The position numbers were made by a program, and so were the translations under genes. From NCBI GenBank assembly GCA_003648125.1, contig QMOE01000146.1:1-6473 (forward strand): 6,473 nucleotides of DNA. Reading direction: 5' to 3'. The notes under the pieces are model-generated. The model saw nothing but the letters and a program-made list of their open reading frames with translations. It did no database searches and was not told where the DNA came from. The stretch is from Chloroflexota bacterium. GTDB taxonomy: Bacteria; Chloroflexota; Anaerolineae; B4-G1. Positions 1-5,532 of the stretch are shown in pieces; within the stretch, counting starts at the first letter, position 1, and each line of letters begins with the position of its first letter.

Positions 1-80
1 AATCGCAGCGCGACGGCTCGCCCCAGTCCCTTGCTGGCGGCTGTAACCAGTGCAACTTTACTGTCTAATCCCAAGTCCAT
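1..80 (-). CDS. Short-chain dehydrogenase/reductase, N-terminal fragment
   Basis: Only the first 26 codons are in the window; the gene continues past its low-coordinate edge. The start reads MDLGLDSKVALVTAASKGLG, the first beta strand and nucleotide-binding turn of a Rossmann-fold SDR enzyme. The classic TGxxxGxG motif appears as TAASKGLG, a variant I know from FabG-like SDRs; the last two glycines are kept. Such enzymes are cytosolic NAD(P)H-dependent oxidoreductases, often annotated as 3-oxoacyl-ACP reductase, but the substrate cannot be judged from this fragment. The ATG at 80 has a strong AAGGAGG ribosome binding site seven bases upstream. It begins 20 nt after the fhaB-like stop, so it could be the last gene of the FHA transcript. 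The family call is firm; the specific function is unknown. Confidence 0.85.
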   Translation of the reverse strand, partial: MDLGLDSKVALVTAASKGLGRAVALR

Positions 81-87
81 CGTTTTG

Positions 88-94
88 CCTCCTT
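88..94 (-). promoter_or_regulatory. Ribosome binding site of the SDR gene
   Basis: The minus strand reads AAGGAGG seven bases before the ATG at 80. This is the strongest Shine-Dalgarno sequence in the window and fixes the SDR start. It suggests independent, efficient initiation even if the gene is co-transcribed with the FHA genes upstream. Confidence 0.85.
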
Positions 95-100
95 ACGTTC

Positions 101-538
101 TCATACCTCGTCACCTAACTCTAGCTTTAATTCTGTGCGTCCCACGCCGATGATGTCCCCGGCGCTGACGATGGTGGGGCCGCCGATGCGCGTGCCGTTG
201 AGGCGTGTCCCGTTGCGGCTGTTTTGATCCTCTAGCCACCACTGACCCTCGCGCCAGGTCAGCAGAGCGTGTTGAGTGGAGGCGTAGGGGTCGGGGAGAA
301 AAAGCGTGTTGCTGGGTGAGCGGCCTACGGAAGTGACAGTTTGCAATAGAAAAACGGTTCCCACGGTAAGCGCCTCGCCCTCCGTTTGCAGGATGACCAG
401 GTGCCCGTGTGGACGTTCTGCTTCGCGGGTTGTGGCCGTCTGACGCAGGTCGCGCCAGAGCATCAGCAGTACGACGGTCAGGAAAGCGTAGAGCAGGGCA
501 GCGAGCAGAAGGCGCAGGGCCAGCAATAGAGTATCCAT
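101..538 (-). CDS. fhaB: FhaB-like membrane-anchored FHA domain protein
   Basis: This 145-aa protein has an N-terminal hydrophobic segment (about residues 4-27, ending MLW-RD) that should anchor it in the membrane with the rest in the cytoplasm. A short linker leads to one forkhead-associated domain (about 48-140), a fold that binds phosphothreonine peptides. Key residues are G72-R73, S87 and H90 in YASTQH, and N109-G110-T111. The YAST-x-H motif and the TM-plus-FHA layout match mycobacterial FhaB (FipA, Rv0019c) as I remember it. The ATG at 538 shares one base with the fhaA stop (TGATG). No good Shine-Dalgarno sequence precedes it, so translation is probably coupled to fhaA. The frame stays open further upstream, but only inside fhaA and with non-homologous, arginine-rich sequence. 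In actinobacteria FhaB works in cell division and wall synthesis downstream of Ser/Thr kinases; that role here is inferred. No kinase is in the window. Confidence 0.87.
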   Translation of the reverse strand: MDTLLLALRLLLAALLYAFLTVVLLMLWRDLRQTATTREAERPHGHLVILQTEGEALTVGTVFLLQTVTSVGRSPSNTLFLPDPYASTQHALLTWREGQWWLEDQNSRNGTRLNGTRIGGPTIVSAGDIIGVGRTELKLELGDEV

Positions 539-1338
539 CACTGCTCTGATTCGTGTCCCTGGTCGTTTGGTGTGGCGAGTGGTGGAGTGTCCTCGCTGCC
601 TGGCAGCATGATTGGGGTAGGGGGGTCTTCGCTGTAGATGACCTGCACGCCGGCGAACGAGATGACGTCGCCAGCGTGCAGCACACACTCCTCGACCGGG
701 TAGTCGTTGATGCGCGTGCCGCCTGAGCTTCCCATGTCGTAGAGCACGTAGCGCCCGTACCGGCGGCGAAGTTGAGCGTGATGGCGGGAGACGCGCGGGT
801 CTTCTACGATGATGTCGTTATCAAGTGCGCGTCCGACAGACACCACGGCTTGGAGGAGGTTGACGTGGCGTTGGCCCCCTAATATCAGAAACGGACGGCC
901 CGGCGGCGCTATGGCAGCTTCTTCCTCGGGCTCCATCTCGCGGGTTTTCTCTAGCGACTCTGTTTCTTCCGGCATCCAACGCGCCTCGACGCGTACCTGG
1001 TGAGGTCCCAACTTTTCGTCTGGCAGGACGTGGATGACTGGCGTGACTTGGAGCGTCAGGTTGGCCTCGACAGCCAGCGCGGCGACATGGTGAGCCAGTT
1101 CAGCCTCTAGTGTCTGTTGGTCAGTTGCCAGTGAGTTGCAGTTATCTGGATGCAGGTAGACCCAGTAGTGGGTTGGGGCCTGAGGTGCGCCCTCGGGGGA
1201 GAGGGTTTGGTTATCTTCCATTGCCCGCGTGAGGTGCGTGGCGACCTCTAACGGGCTGAGCCGTCCGGCAAAGAGGCGGGCAAAGGTGCCTTCCACCAAC
1301 CGTTCGGCCAGGGCTTCAAAGCGTGCGATTTTGTTCAT
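538..1338 (-). CDS. fhaA: FhaA-like protein (DUF3662 plus FHA domain)
   Basis: This 266-aa cytoplasmic protein starts MNKIARFEALAERLVEGTFA and continues FARLFAGRLSPLEVATHLTR, the pattern of the DUF3662 domain at the N-terminus of actinobacterial FhaA (about residues 1-120). An acidic, proline-containing linker (121-149) leads to a C-terminal FHA domain (about 150-236) with G169-R170 and S184-R185-H186-H187. The usual SxNGTxxNG turn reads SSGGTRIND: Asn is replaced by Gly206 and the last Gly by Asp212. The tail (237-266) is acidic and probably disordered. The linker is far shorter than in mycobacterial FhaA (about 530 aa as I remember). I chose the ATG at 1338 because DUF3662 starts there; a start at 1368 would add ten residues encoded by promoter DNA. 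The stop overlaps the fhaB-like ATG by one base. Likely a phosphothreonine reader acting with that protein; the partner kinase is unknown. Confidence 0.88.
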   Translation of the reverse strand: MNKIARFEALAERLVEGTFARLFAGRLSPLEVATHLTRAMEDNQTLSPEGAPQAPTHYWVYLHPDNCNSLATDQQTLEAELAHHVAALAVEANLTLQVTPVIHVLPDEKLGPHQVRVEARWMPEETESLEKTREMEPEEEAAIAPPGRPFLILGGQRHVNLLQAVVSVGRALDNDIIVEDPRVSRHHAQLRRRYGRYVLYDMGSSGGTRINDYPVEECVLHAGDVISFAGVQVIYSEDPPTPIMLPGSEDTPPLATPNDQGHESEQ

Positions 1339-1347
1339 AGTGCGGCG

Positions 1348-1376
1348 ATTATAACGCAAGTGGAGCAAATTGCCAA
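1348..1376 (-). promoter_or_regulatory. Sigma70-type promoter of fhaA-fhaB, probably leaderless
   Basis: On the minus strand a TTGGCA -35 box (1371-1376) and a perfect TATAAT -10 box (1348-1353) are separated by exactly 17 bases. Only nine bases lie between the -10 box and the ATG at 1338. A start at the usual distance falls at A1341 or A1338, giving a 5' leader of three bases or none. No Shine-Dalgarno sequence is present, which fits leaderless translation. The promoter lies in the 45-nt gap after the cyclase-like gene, so the FHA genes can be expressed separately from it. The boxes are directly visible; activity is inferred. Confidence 0.72.
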
Positions 1377-1383
1377 TTTATTC

Positions 1384-4300
1384 CTATGGGAGGCGCAGGT
1401 TTGAGCGGGCGCAGAGGGCAAAAAAGTCCGCGTATGGCTGCAATGGCTTTTCTGCATCCAGGTTCTCTAGTGCCTCTTGCAGCAGAGATTTGATTGGCTC
1501 TTGGGCCTGGGTGAGTGTCTCTCGACACAGGGAGGCGGCGATCTCGGTCTCGCCGCGCCCGGCGTGGAGCCAGATCAGCGCGGCCTCTAGCCAGGGGTAG
1601 AGCGGGTTGGACGAGGGCAGCGCGTGCTGGATTTCTTCTAATGATTCCAGGGCCTTTGCCTGGCCGGTCAAGGGAGCCAGCAAGGCCAGTTTGGCTTTCA
1701 GGCGGAGCTTTTCCTGGGATTGCGCTCCCTGTAGGGCGGCCTGGTAGGCGGCGCTGGCCGCTGCGCCTGCGCCCCGCAGGGCGTGAACGTCGCCGCTTCC
1801 TTCGTGGGCCAGCCGTTGTTCGGCAGCGACTGTTTTTCCGTCGGTCACGTCCAACGTCTGGGCGTAGAACGCCAGGGCGGCCTCGTCCGCCTGACGGGCG
1901 CGGGCTTTGTCGCCGGCCAGACGGGTAAAGTGGGCGGCTTTGTGGGGAACGTCGCTGCGACTGTAGTGGTATGCGATTTGCTCCAATCGCTCGTAGCGGG
2001 TTGGTTCGTCGGCCTGCGCCAGGTACTTGCCTACCTGCCCGTGCCACTCGCGGCGTTGGGCGTGGGAGAGCGTGGTGTAGACGGCGCTGTGGAGGGATTG
2101 GCTGCTGAAGGAGTGGGTTGGGCCGGGAGGCGGGGGGGCGACGATGGAGCGACGAGATGCCCGGTCCAGCACCCCGTCCAATTGATCTGGAGCGTCGTCG
2201 CACAGATCGGCGAGCAGCCAGGTGGGGAAGGTATCTCCGATGACCGCGCCGCGCCGCATTGCATCGCGGGCCTCCCGATCCAGGCGGTCTACTTGAGCGA
2301 GCAAGAGTTCTTGCAGGGAGAGGGGCAGGGAGGGGGGCGGGCCGCTCCACCGGGCCGTTCCGCTAGCTGGATCAACTACCACTGCGTCGCTCTCGCGCAG
2401 CGCCTGGCAGTAGGAGAGGAGAAAGAGCGGGCTTCCGCCGGCGCGGGCGAGCAGCCATGCGGCCAGGTCACTTTCTATCCGGGTGGCTTGTAGGGCCAGG
2501 GCAGCCAGGGTGCGCCCGTCGGCGTCAGAAAGAGGGGGGAGCGATAGTCGCTCGCCTCGCCAATTGGTTTCAAGACGGGCGGTGGTCAGCAGGAACAGGG
2601 GCCAGTTTGGGGCGGCTGTGGTGATCGCTTGCAAAATCTCTCGTGATTCATCGTCTATCCACTGGATGTCCTCGATTATCAGCAACGTGGGTTGGCGGGA
2701 CGCCTGGCGCTCTAAAGCTAATTGGAGGGCTTGGGGGATGGAGGCCCGCTCTTGCAATGTCTCCCACAGGGAGGGGCGGCTGCTTTCGGCGCGGGCGGCT
2801 TCCGCCTGGGCCGTTCGCTCGGTCAGTGCGGCCCAGCCCAGATTCTTTTGCTGTGACGTGGTTTGCTTTTGCAGAGCGGCAAAGAGGCTGCTCCCTGCCT
2901 GGGATGGTGCCTTTGAGGAGGCGGCCGTTCTGGGAGATAGGTCTACGGCGGGCAGCCCCAACAGGTCGGCGAAGGCGGGCAGGGAGGGAGCCAGGTCGAG
3001 TTGAGAGAGTTGTTCCTTCAGTTGTCGGCGGCGGGATGGAGGGGATGTTTCCTCGTCTAGCTCGAACCACTGGGTGACCATGTCTCTCCAGGGGAAGTAA
3101 GGGGTGGTCTGGGAGAATGGGCGGCACCCGCCGCTCAGAACGGTCATTCCCTGCTGACGGGCGGATTCGGCCAGGGCGGCGGTCAACCGGCTTTTGCCGA
3201 TGCCGGCCGCGCCGACGATGGTCAGTGCTCCCCCCTGGCCAGCGGCGGCTGCCTTCAGTCGTTTCTCCAGCGATGCTATCTCCTCCCTCCGGCCGGTTAG
3301 GGGGTAGTCAGTGAGATGCAATCCTCTCCCCCGGCGCAATCCCCTAAGCGCAAAGCGGGGGACCGGCTCAGGGATGCCTTTGAGAGGAATGGGGGGCAGG
3401 GAGTCGGATACAAAGTCCTCCCGCACCGCCTCCCATGTGGCAGGGTCGAGTACGATCTGGCCGGGCGCGGCCTTGCTCATCAAGCGGGCGGCCAGGTTGA
3501 CCGCCGGGCCGGCGACGACGTACTCGCGCCGGTGGTGGTAGCCGATCTCGCCGGTAAAGATACGGTCGAAGGTCAGGCCGGTGCGTTGGGTCAGCGGTGG
3601 TTCGAGGTGGAATTCGCGGTTGACTTGTTCCAGCAGGTGGGCCAGTTCCAGGGCGGCGGATGCAGCCAGGCGGGGGATGCCTTCGTGATGGGTCGGCGCG
3701 CCAAAGGGGTTGAGCAGCGTGAATCCTGTGGCATAGGTATCCACCTGGCTGATGATTCCCTGCCGGTCGGTCACGATCTCTTGGGCCTGGACAAAGTAAT
3801 GTTGAAATACGGCGGCGGCCCGCTCCGGGCCGGCCGGGCCGAGGGCCATGTCCTCCAGGCCCATAATGTTGACGAATTGAACTGCCACCGGGGGGTGTTG
3901 GCGGATGTCCTCCCCGCTGGCGATTTGGGTGAAAAGGTCGGGGGGGATGAAGGGGACGATTTCTTCCACCTGGCCCAGCGTTTGGTGGAGGTTCTCAAGC
4001 AGGTCGGGGACGCGGCGGCTAAAGATGGCGGACAATCGAGCGCGGCGGCGGGCGGGCGGGAGCGGCTCGTAATCGCCCAGTTCGCCGCCCACGATGCCTG
4101 TCACGACCCCGCCCTGCATCTCGAAATCCTCTGGGCTGAGAAAGGGGCGGACGTTGGGGCCGGCAAAGACCTGGCCTGGATCGGCTGCTCCTTCGGCGGC
4201 GGTCGCGCCCTGCACCGGCCCGCCAGAGATGAGAAACTCCATCCGCCGTCGGGTGCCGACGACGGCGGCAAACGTTTCTCCCCGTTCGACCCCTGCGCTC

Positions 4301-4866
4301 ATGGTGAGGGAAAAAGTTCCATAGGGGGTTTCCAGGTGGCGAAAACCGGTGATGGCCTCGACCAGGCGCAGGGCGGTGCGGGTAGCCCAGCGAGCGTCCT
4401 GTCCGTTGGGCCGGGCGGGAAAGTAGGCCAACACGGCGTCCCCGGCAAAGATGAGCAAGTCGCCGCCAGAGGTTAGGAGGGGGTCGAGTAGAGCAGCGAA
4501 GAGCGCCCGCATCAGTTTGTTCATCTCCTCGCGGCCCGCTGTGCCCCGTTTGGAAAGTTCACCGGTGAGGGCGGTAAAGCCGGTCACGTCGGCAAAGATG
4601 AACGAGCCGGACAAGAGTTCGCCGTGCGGCTCGCCGGGCTTGGGCGCAAGATCGAGCAGGTAGCGGGGCATGTAGGTGGCGAGTTTGTGATGCAGGGCGT
4701 CGAGGTTACGGATTGCCTGTTGGAGGTGATTGGCGAGGGGGCGCTCTTGCTCGTGGGGGATGGAGGTTGGATCGGGGAAGGCGCGCAGGCGGGCGAACAG
4801 GTCAGCCGGCAGGAGGGGTGCCAGCCGGTGCAGCAGTTCGACCCAGGTATCGCGTGCTTGTTTCAT
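1384..4866 (-). CDS. Dual cyclase-homology-domain / AAA ATPase / TPR-like protein
   Basis: This 1160-aa soluble protein has the layout of the soluble adenylyl cyclase (ADCY10)-like family. After a helical N-terminus come cyclase domain 1 (about 85-240; metal aspartates D93 in FADVTGF and D143 in FAGDAVLAYF), a linker, cyclase domain 2 (about 325-480; REYVVAGPAVNLAARLM with N457 and R461), a P-loop ATPase of AAA/STAND type (Walker A GAAGIGKS at 552-559, Walker B LLIIEDIQWID at 728-738) and an alpha-helical C-terminus with TPR-like repeats (about 950-1140). Residues that read the base are changed: Q374 for Lys and V450 for Thr/Asp; I139 replaces the sAC bicarbonate-site Lys. Cyclase activity is therefore uncertain; it may be an ATP-dependent sensor or scaffold. 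The start is ambiguous: ATG 4866 fits the family, GTG 4887 is in frame, and neither has a clear Shine-Dalgarno sequence. An 82-nt gap separates it from the winged-helix gene upstream. Confidence 0.88.
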   Translation of the reverse strand: MKQARDTWVELLHRLAPLLPADLFARLRAFPDPTSIPHEQERPLANHLQQAIRNLDALHHKLATYMPRYLLDLAPKPGEPHGELLSGSFIFADVTGFTALTGELSKRGTAGREEMNKLMRALFAALLDPLLTSGGDLLIFAGDAVLAYFPARPNGQDARWATRTALRLVEAITGFRHLETPYGTFSLTMSAGVERGETFAAVVGTRRRMEFLISGGPVQGATAAEGAADPGQVFAGPNVRPFLSPEDFEMQGGVVTGIVGGELGDYEPLPPARRRARLSAIFSRRVPDLLENLHQTLGQVEEIVPFIPPDLFTQIASGEDIRQHPPVAVQFVNIMGLEDMALGPAGPERAAAVFQHYFVQAQEIVTDRQGIISQVDTYATGFTLLNPFGAPTHHEGIPRLAASAALELAHLLEQVNREFHLEPPLTQRTGLTFDRIFTGEIGYHHRREYVVAGPAVNLAARLMSKAAPGQIVLDPATWEAVREDFVSDSLPPIPLKGIPEPVPRFALRGLRRGRGLHLTDYPLTGRREEIASLEKRLKAAAAGQGGALTIVGAAGIGKSRLTAALAESARQQGMTVLSGGCRPFSQTTPYFPWRDMVTQWFELDEETSPPSRRRQLKEQLSQLDLAPSLPAFADLLGLPAVDLSPRTAASSKAPSQAGSSLFAALQKQTTSQQKNLGWAALTERTAQAEAARAESSRPSLWETLQERASIPQALQLALERQASRQPTLLIIEDIQWIDDESREILQAITTAAPNWPLFLLTTARLETNWRGERLSLPPLSDADGRTLAALALQATRIESDLAAWLLARAGGSPLFLLSYCQALRESDAVVVDPASGTARWSGPPPSLPLSLQELLLAQVDRLDREARDAMRRGAVIGDTFPTWLLADLCDDAPDQLDGVLDRASRRSIVAPPPPGPTHSFSSQSLHSAVYTTLSHAQRREWHGQVGKYLAQADEPTRYERLEQIAYHYSRSDVPHKAAHFTRLAGDKARARQADEAALAFYAQTLDVTDGKTVAAEQRLAHEGSGDVHALRGAGAAASAAYQAALQGAQSQEKLRLKAKLALLAPLTGQAKALESLEEIQHALPSSNPLYPWLEAALIWLHAGRGETEIAASLCRETLTQAQEPIKSLLQEALENLDAEKPLQPYADFFALCARSNLRLP

Positions 4867-4897
4867 CTTTATGCGGGTGTGCGGCACGGAACGCGGT

Positions 4898-4917
4898 CAT
4901 CTTGAGCGCAAAAGATG
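4898..4917. repeat. Short inverted repeat upstream of the cyclase-like gene
   Basis: CATCTT (4898-4903) and AAGATG (4912-4917) form a 6-bp inverted repeat with an 8-base spacer. The sequence TCATCTTGAGCGCA resembles, from memory, the start of a dispersed intergenic palindrome common in several bacterial phyla (TCATCTTGAGCG...AAAGAT). It lies about 30 bases before the probable ATG at 4866. It could be a repeat remnant, an operator or chance. Confidence 0.4.
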
Positions 4918-4927
4918 CGGGCGAGCC

Positions 4928-4948
4928 GGGCGAGGCACTGCCTCGCCC
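4928..4948. repeat. Perfect 9-bp inverted repeat (hairpin) after the winged-helix gene
   Basis: GGGCGAGGC (4928-4936) and GCCTCGCCC (4940-4948) pair perfectly around a 3-base loop, ACT. On the minus strand the hairpin follows the TAA stop of the winged-helix gene directly. There is no T-tract after it; only TTTT occurs, 14 bases beyond the stem, so it is not a canonical intrinsic terminator. Sequences like GTAAGGGCGAGGC...GCCTCGCCC look like dispersed REP-type elements of Chloroflexota as I remember them. Possible roles are protection of the 3' end of the upstream mRNA or partial termination. Confidence 0.7.
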
Positions 4949-5293
4949 TTACGACTTGTCGCTCCCGGCCCTCTCTCCCAGCGCCGACCAGATACCCGCC
5001 GGGATGTCGCGCCCGCGCTTGTGGGCAAAGCGGGTGCGGTAGACCCATTCTCCTTCTCGCCTCTCCCGTTCCAGATACCCTTTTTCGATTAGCCCGTCCA
5101 GCATCTTGCGGGTTTGGGCGGATGTTTCCCCCAGGTGTTGGGCAGCTGCCCCCGAGGTCACTTCTCCGGCGCGGGTGATGTGGTTCATCAGCTTGCGCAG
5201 CGGCGGGGAAAGATCAAGCAGGTCGGCGGGCGAGATACCCTCTTTCTTGTCCCGAGTTTCGATTTCGTTTTGGATGTGATCGAATATGCTCAT
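4949..5293 (-). CDS. Winged-helix DNA-binding-like protein
   Basis: This 114-aa protein looks like a small MarR/ArsR-type winged-helix regulator. Residues about 31-90 show the pattern: helix PPLRKLMNHITRAG, turn and second helix EVTSGAAAQHLG, recognition helix TSAQTRKMLDGLIEKGYL, and a wing of alternating charged residues (ERERREGEWVYRTRFA). The rest (91-114) is basic then polar, KRGRDIPAGIWSALGERAG. The first 25 residues are a charged helix, perhaps for dimerisation. The ATG at 5293 has AGGAGG seven bases upstream, overlapping the stop of the zinc-binding gene. It is third in a tight unit with the MinD-like ATPase and is followed at once by a hairpin. A transcriptional regulator or a DNA adaptor for the ATPase are both plausible; target sites are unknown. 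No ligand-binding domain or metal-sensing cysteine is present. Confidence 0.75.
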   Translation of the reverse strand: MSIFDHIQNEIETRDKKEGISPADLLDLSPPLRKLMNHITRAGEVTSGAAAQHLGETSAQTRKMLDGLIEKGYLERERREGEWVYRTRFAHKRGRDIPAGIWSALGERAGSDKS

Positions 5294-5300
5294 CGTGTCA

Positions 5301-5306
5301 CCTCCT
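5301..5306 (-). promoter_or_regulatory. Ribosome binding site of the winged-helix gene
   Basis: The minus strand reads AGGAGG seven bases before the ATG at 5293. Its first two bases are the last two of the TAG stop of the preceding gene, a sign of a translationally coupled operon. Confidence 0.85.
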
Positions 5307-5520
5307 AGTAGAACTCGGGCATCTCAATGGGTTCTGGTTGGGGCCGGCACTCGCCGCACCAGAGGACGTTGGAGACCACGACAGCCTTGGGGGTATCGTT
5401 CCCTCCCAGGTAGACGGCCAGCATCGTCGGCAGGGTGGTGGTGTGGTGCTCTTTGCACACGCCTCGCCCGCAGAATTTGCACACGCCGATGGCTGGCTTC
5501 CCGCACTTGTGGCAAACCAT
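5305..5520 (-). CDS. Small multi-cysteine zinc-binding protein, B-box-like
   Basis: This 71-aa protein carries C3-x2-C6, C14-x2-C17, C22-x2-H25 (followed by H26) and C55-x2-C58. The first six ligands resemble a B-box or double zinc-ribbon arrangement, and the last CxxC could complete a second site. Between residues 30 and 54 is a hydrophobic stretch (TMLAVYLGG, AVVVSNVLW), too short and broken for a confident membrane segment. The tail is PEPIEMPEFY. The ATG at 5520 is preceded by AGGAG six to seven bases upstream. The gene sits between the MinD-like ATPase (12-nt gap) and the winged-helix gene (11-nt gap), so all three are probably made together. Zinc binding is inferred from the cysteines. 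Function is unknown; a protein-protein adaptor is more likely than a DNA binder, given its size and lack of basic residues. Confidence 0.75.
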   Translation of the reverse strand: MVCHKCGKPAIGVCKFCGRGVCKEHHTTTLPTMLAVYLGGNDTPKAVVVSNVLWCGECRPQPEPIEMPEFY

Positions 5521-5532
5521 TGCTCTCTCCTA

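Noticed and set aside
539..688. Upstream extension of the fhaB-like frame to 688
   Set aside because: It lies inside the FHA domain code of fhaA and translates to arginine-rich nonsense; the membrane helix starts right after the ATG at 538.
600..700. Frameshift or decay in the FHA genes
   Set aside because: Both frames are uninterrupted, with complete domain motifs and a normal TGATG junction.
1339..1368. Upstream ATG at 1368 for fhaA, adding ten residues
   Set aside because: The extra codons span the TATAAT box and add MLHLRYNRRT, which does not belong to DUF3662; the domain begins at the 1338 ATG.
2132..2138. Run of seven G on the plus strand inside the cyclase-like gene as a phase-variation tract
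   Set aside because: It encodes the proline run at residues 911-914, seven bases is short for slippage control in GC-rich DNA, and the frame is intact across it.
1349..2350. Minus-strand open frame of 333 codons in a different frame from the cyclase-like gene
   Set aside because: The product is arginine/proline-rich low-complexity sequence lying inside the C-terminal part of the cyclase-like gene, which has coherent helical sequence in the true frame.
3316..4476. Long plus-strand open frame of 386 codons opposite the cyclase-like gene
   Set aside because: Its translation is glycine-rich without recognisable motifs, while the minus strand here encodes clear cyclase-domain motifs. In GC-rich DNA such antisense frames are common.
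4928..4948. Rho-independent terminator
   Set aside because: The stem is strong but no T-tract follows on either strand (only TTTT, 14 bases past the stem on the minus strand).
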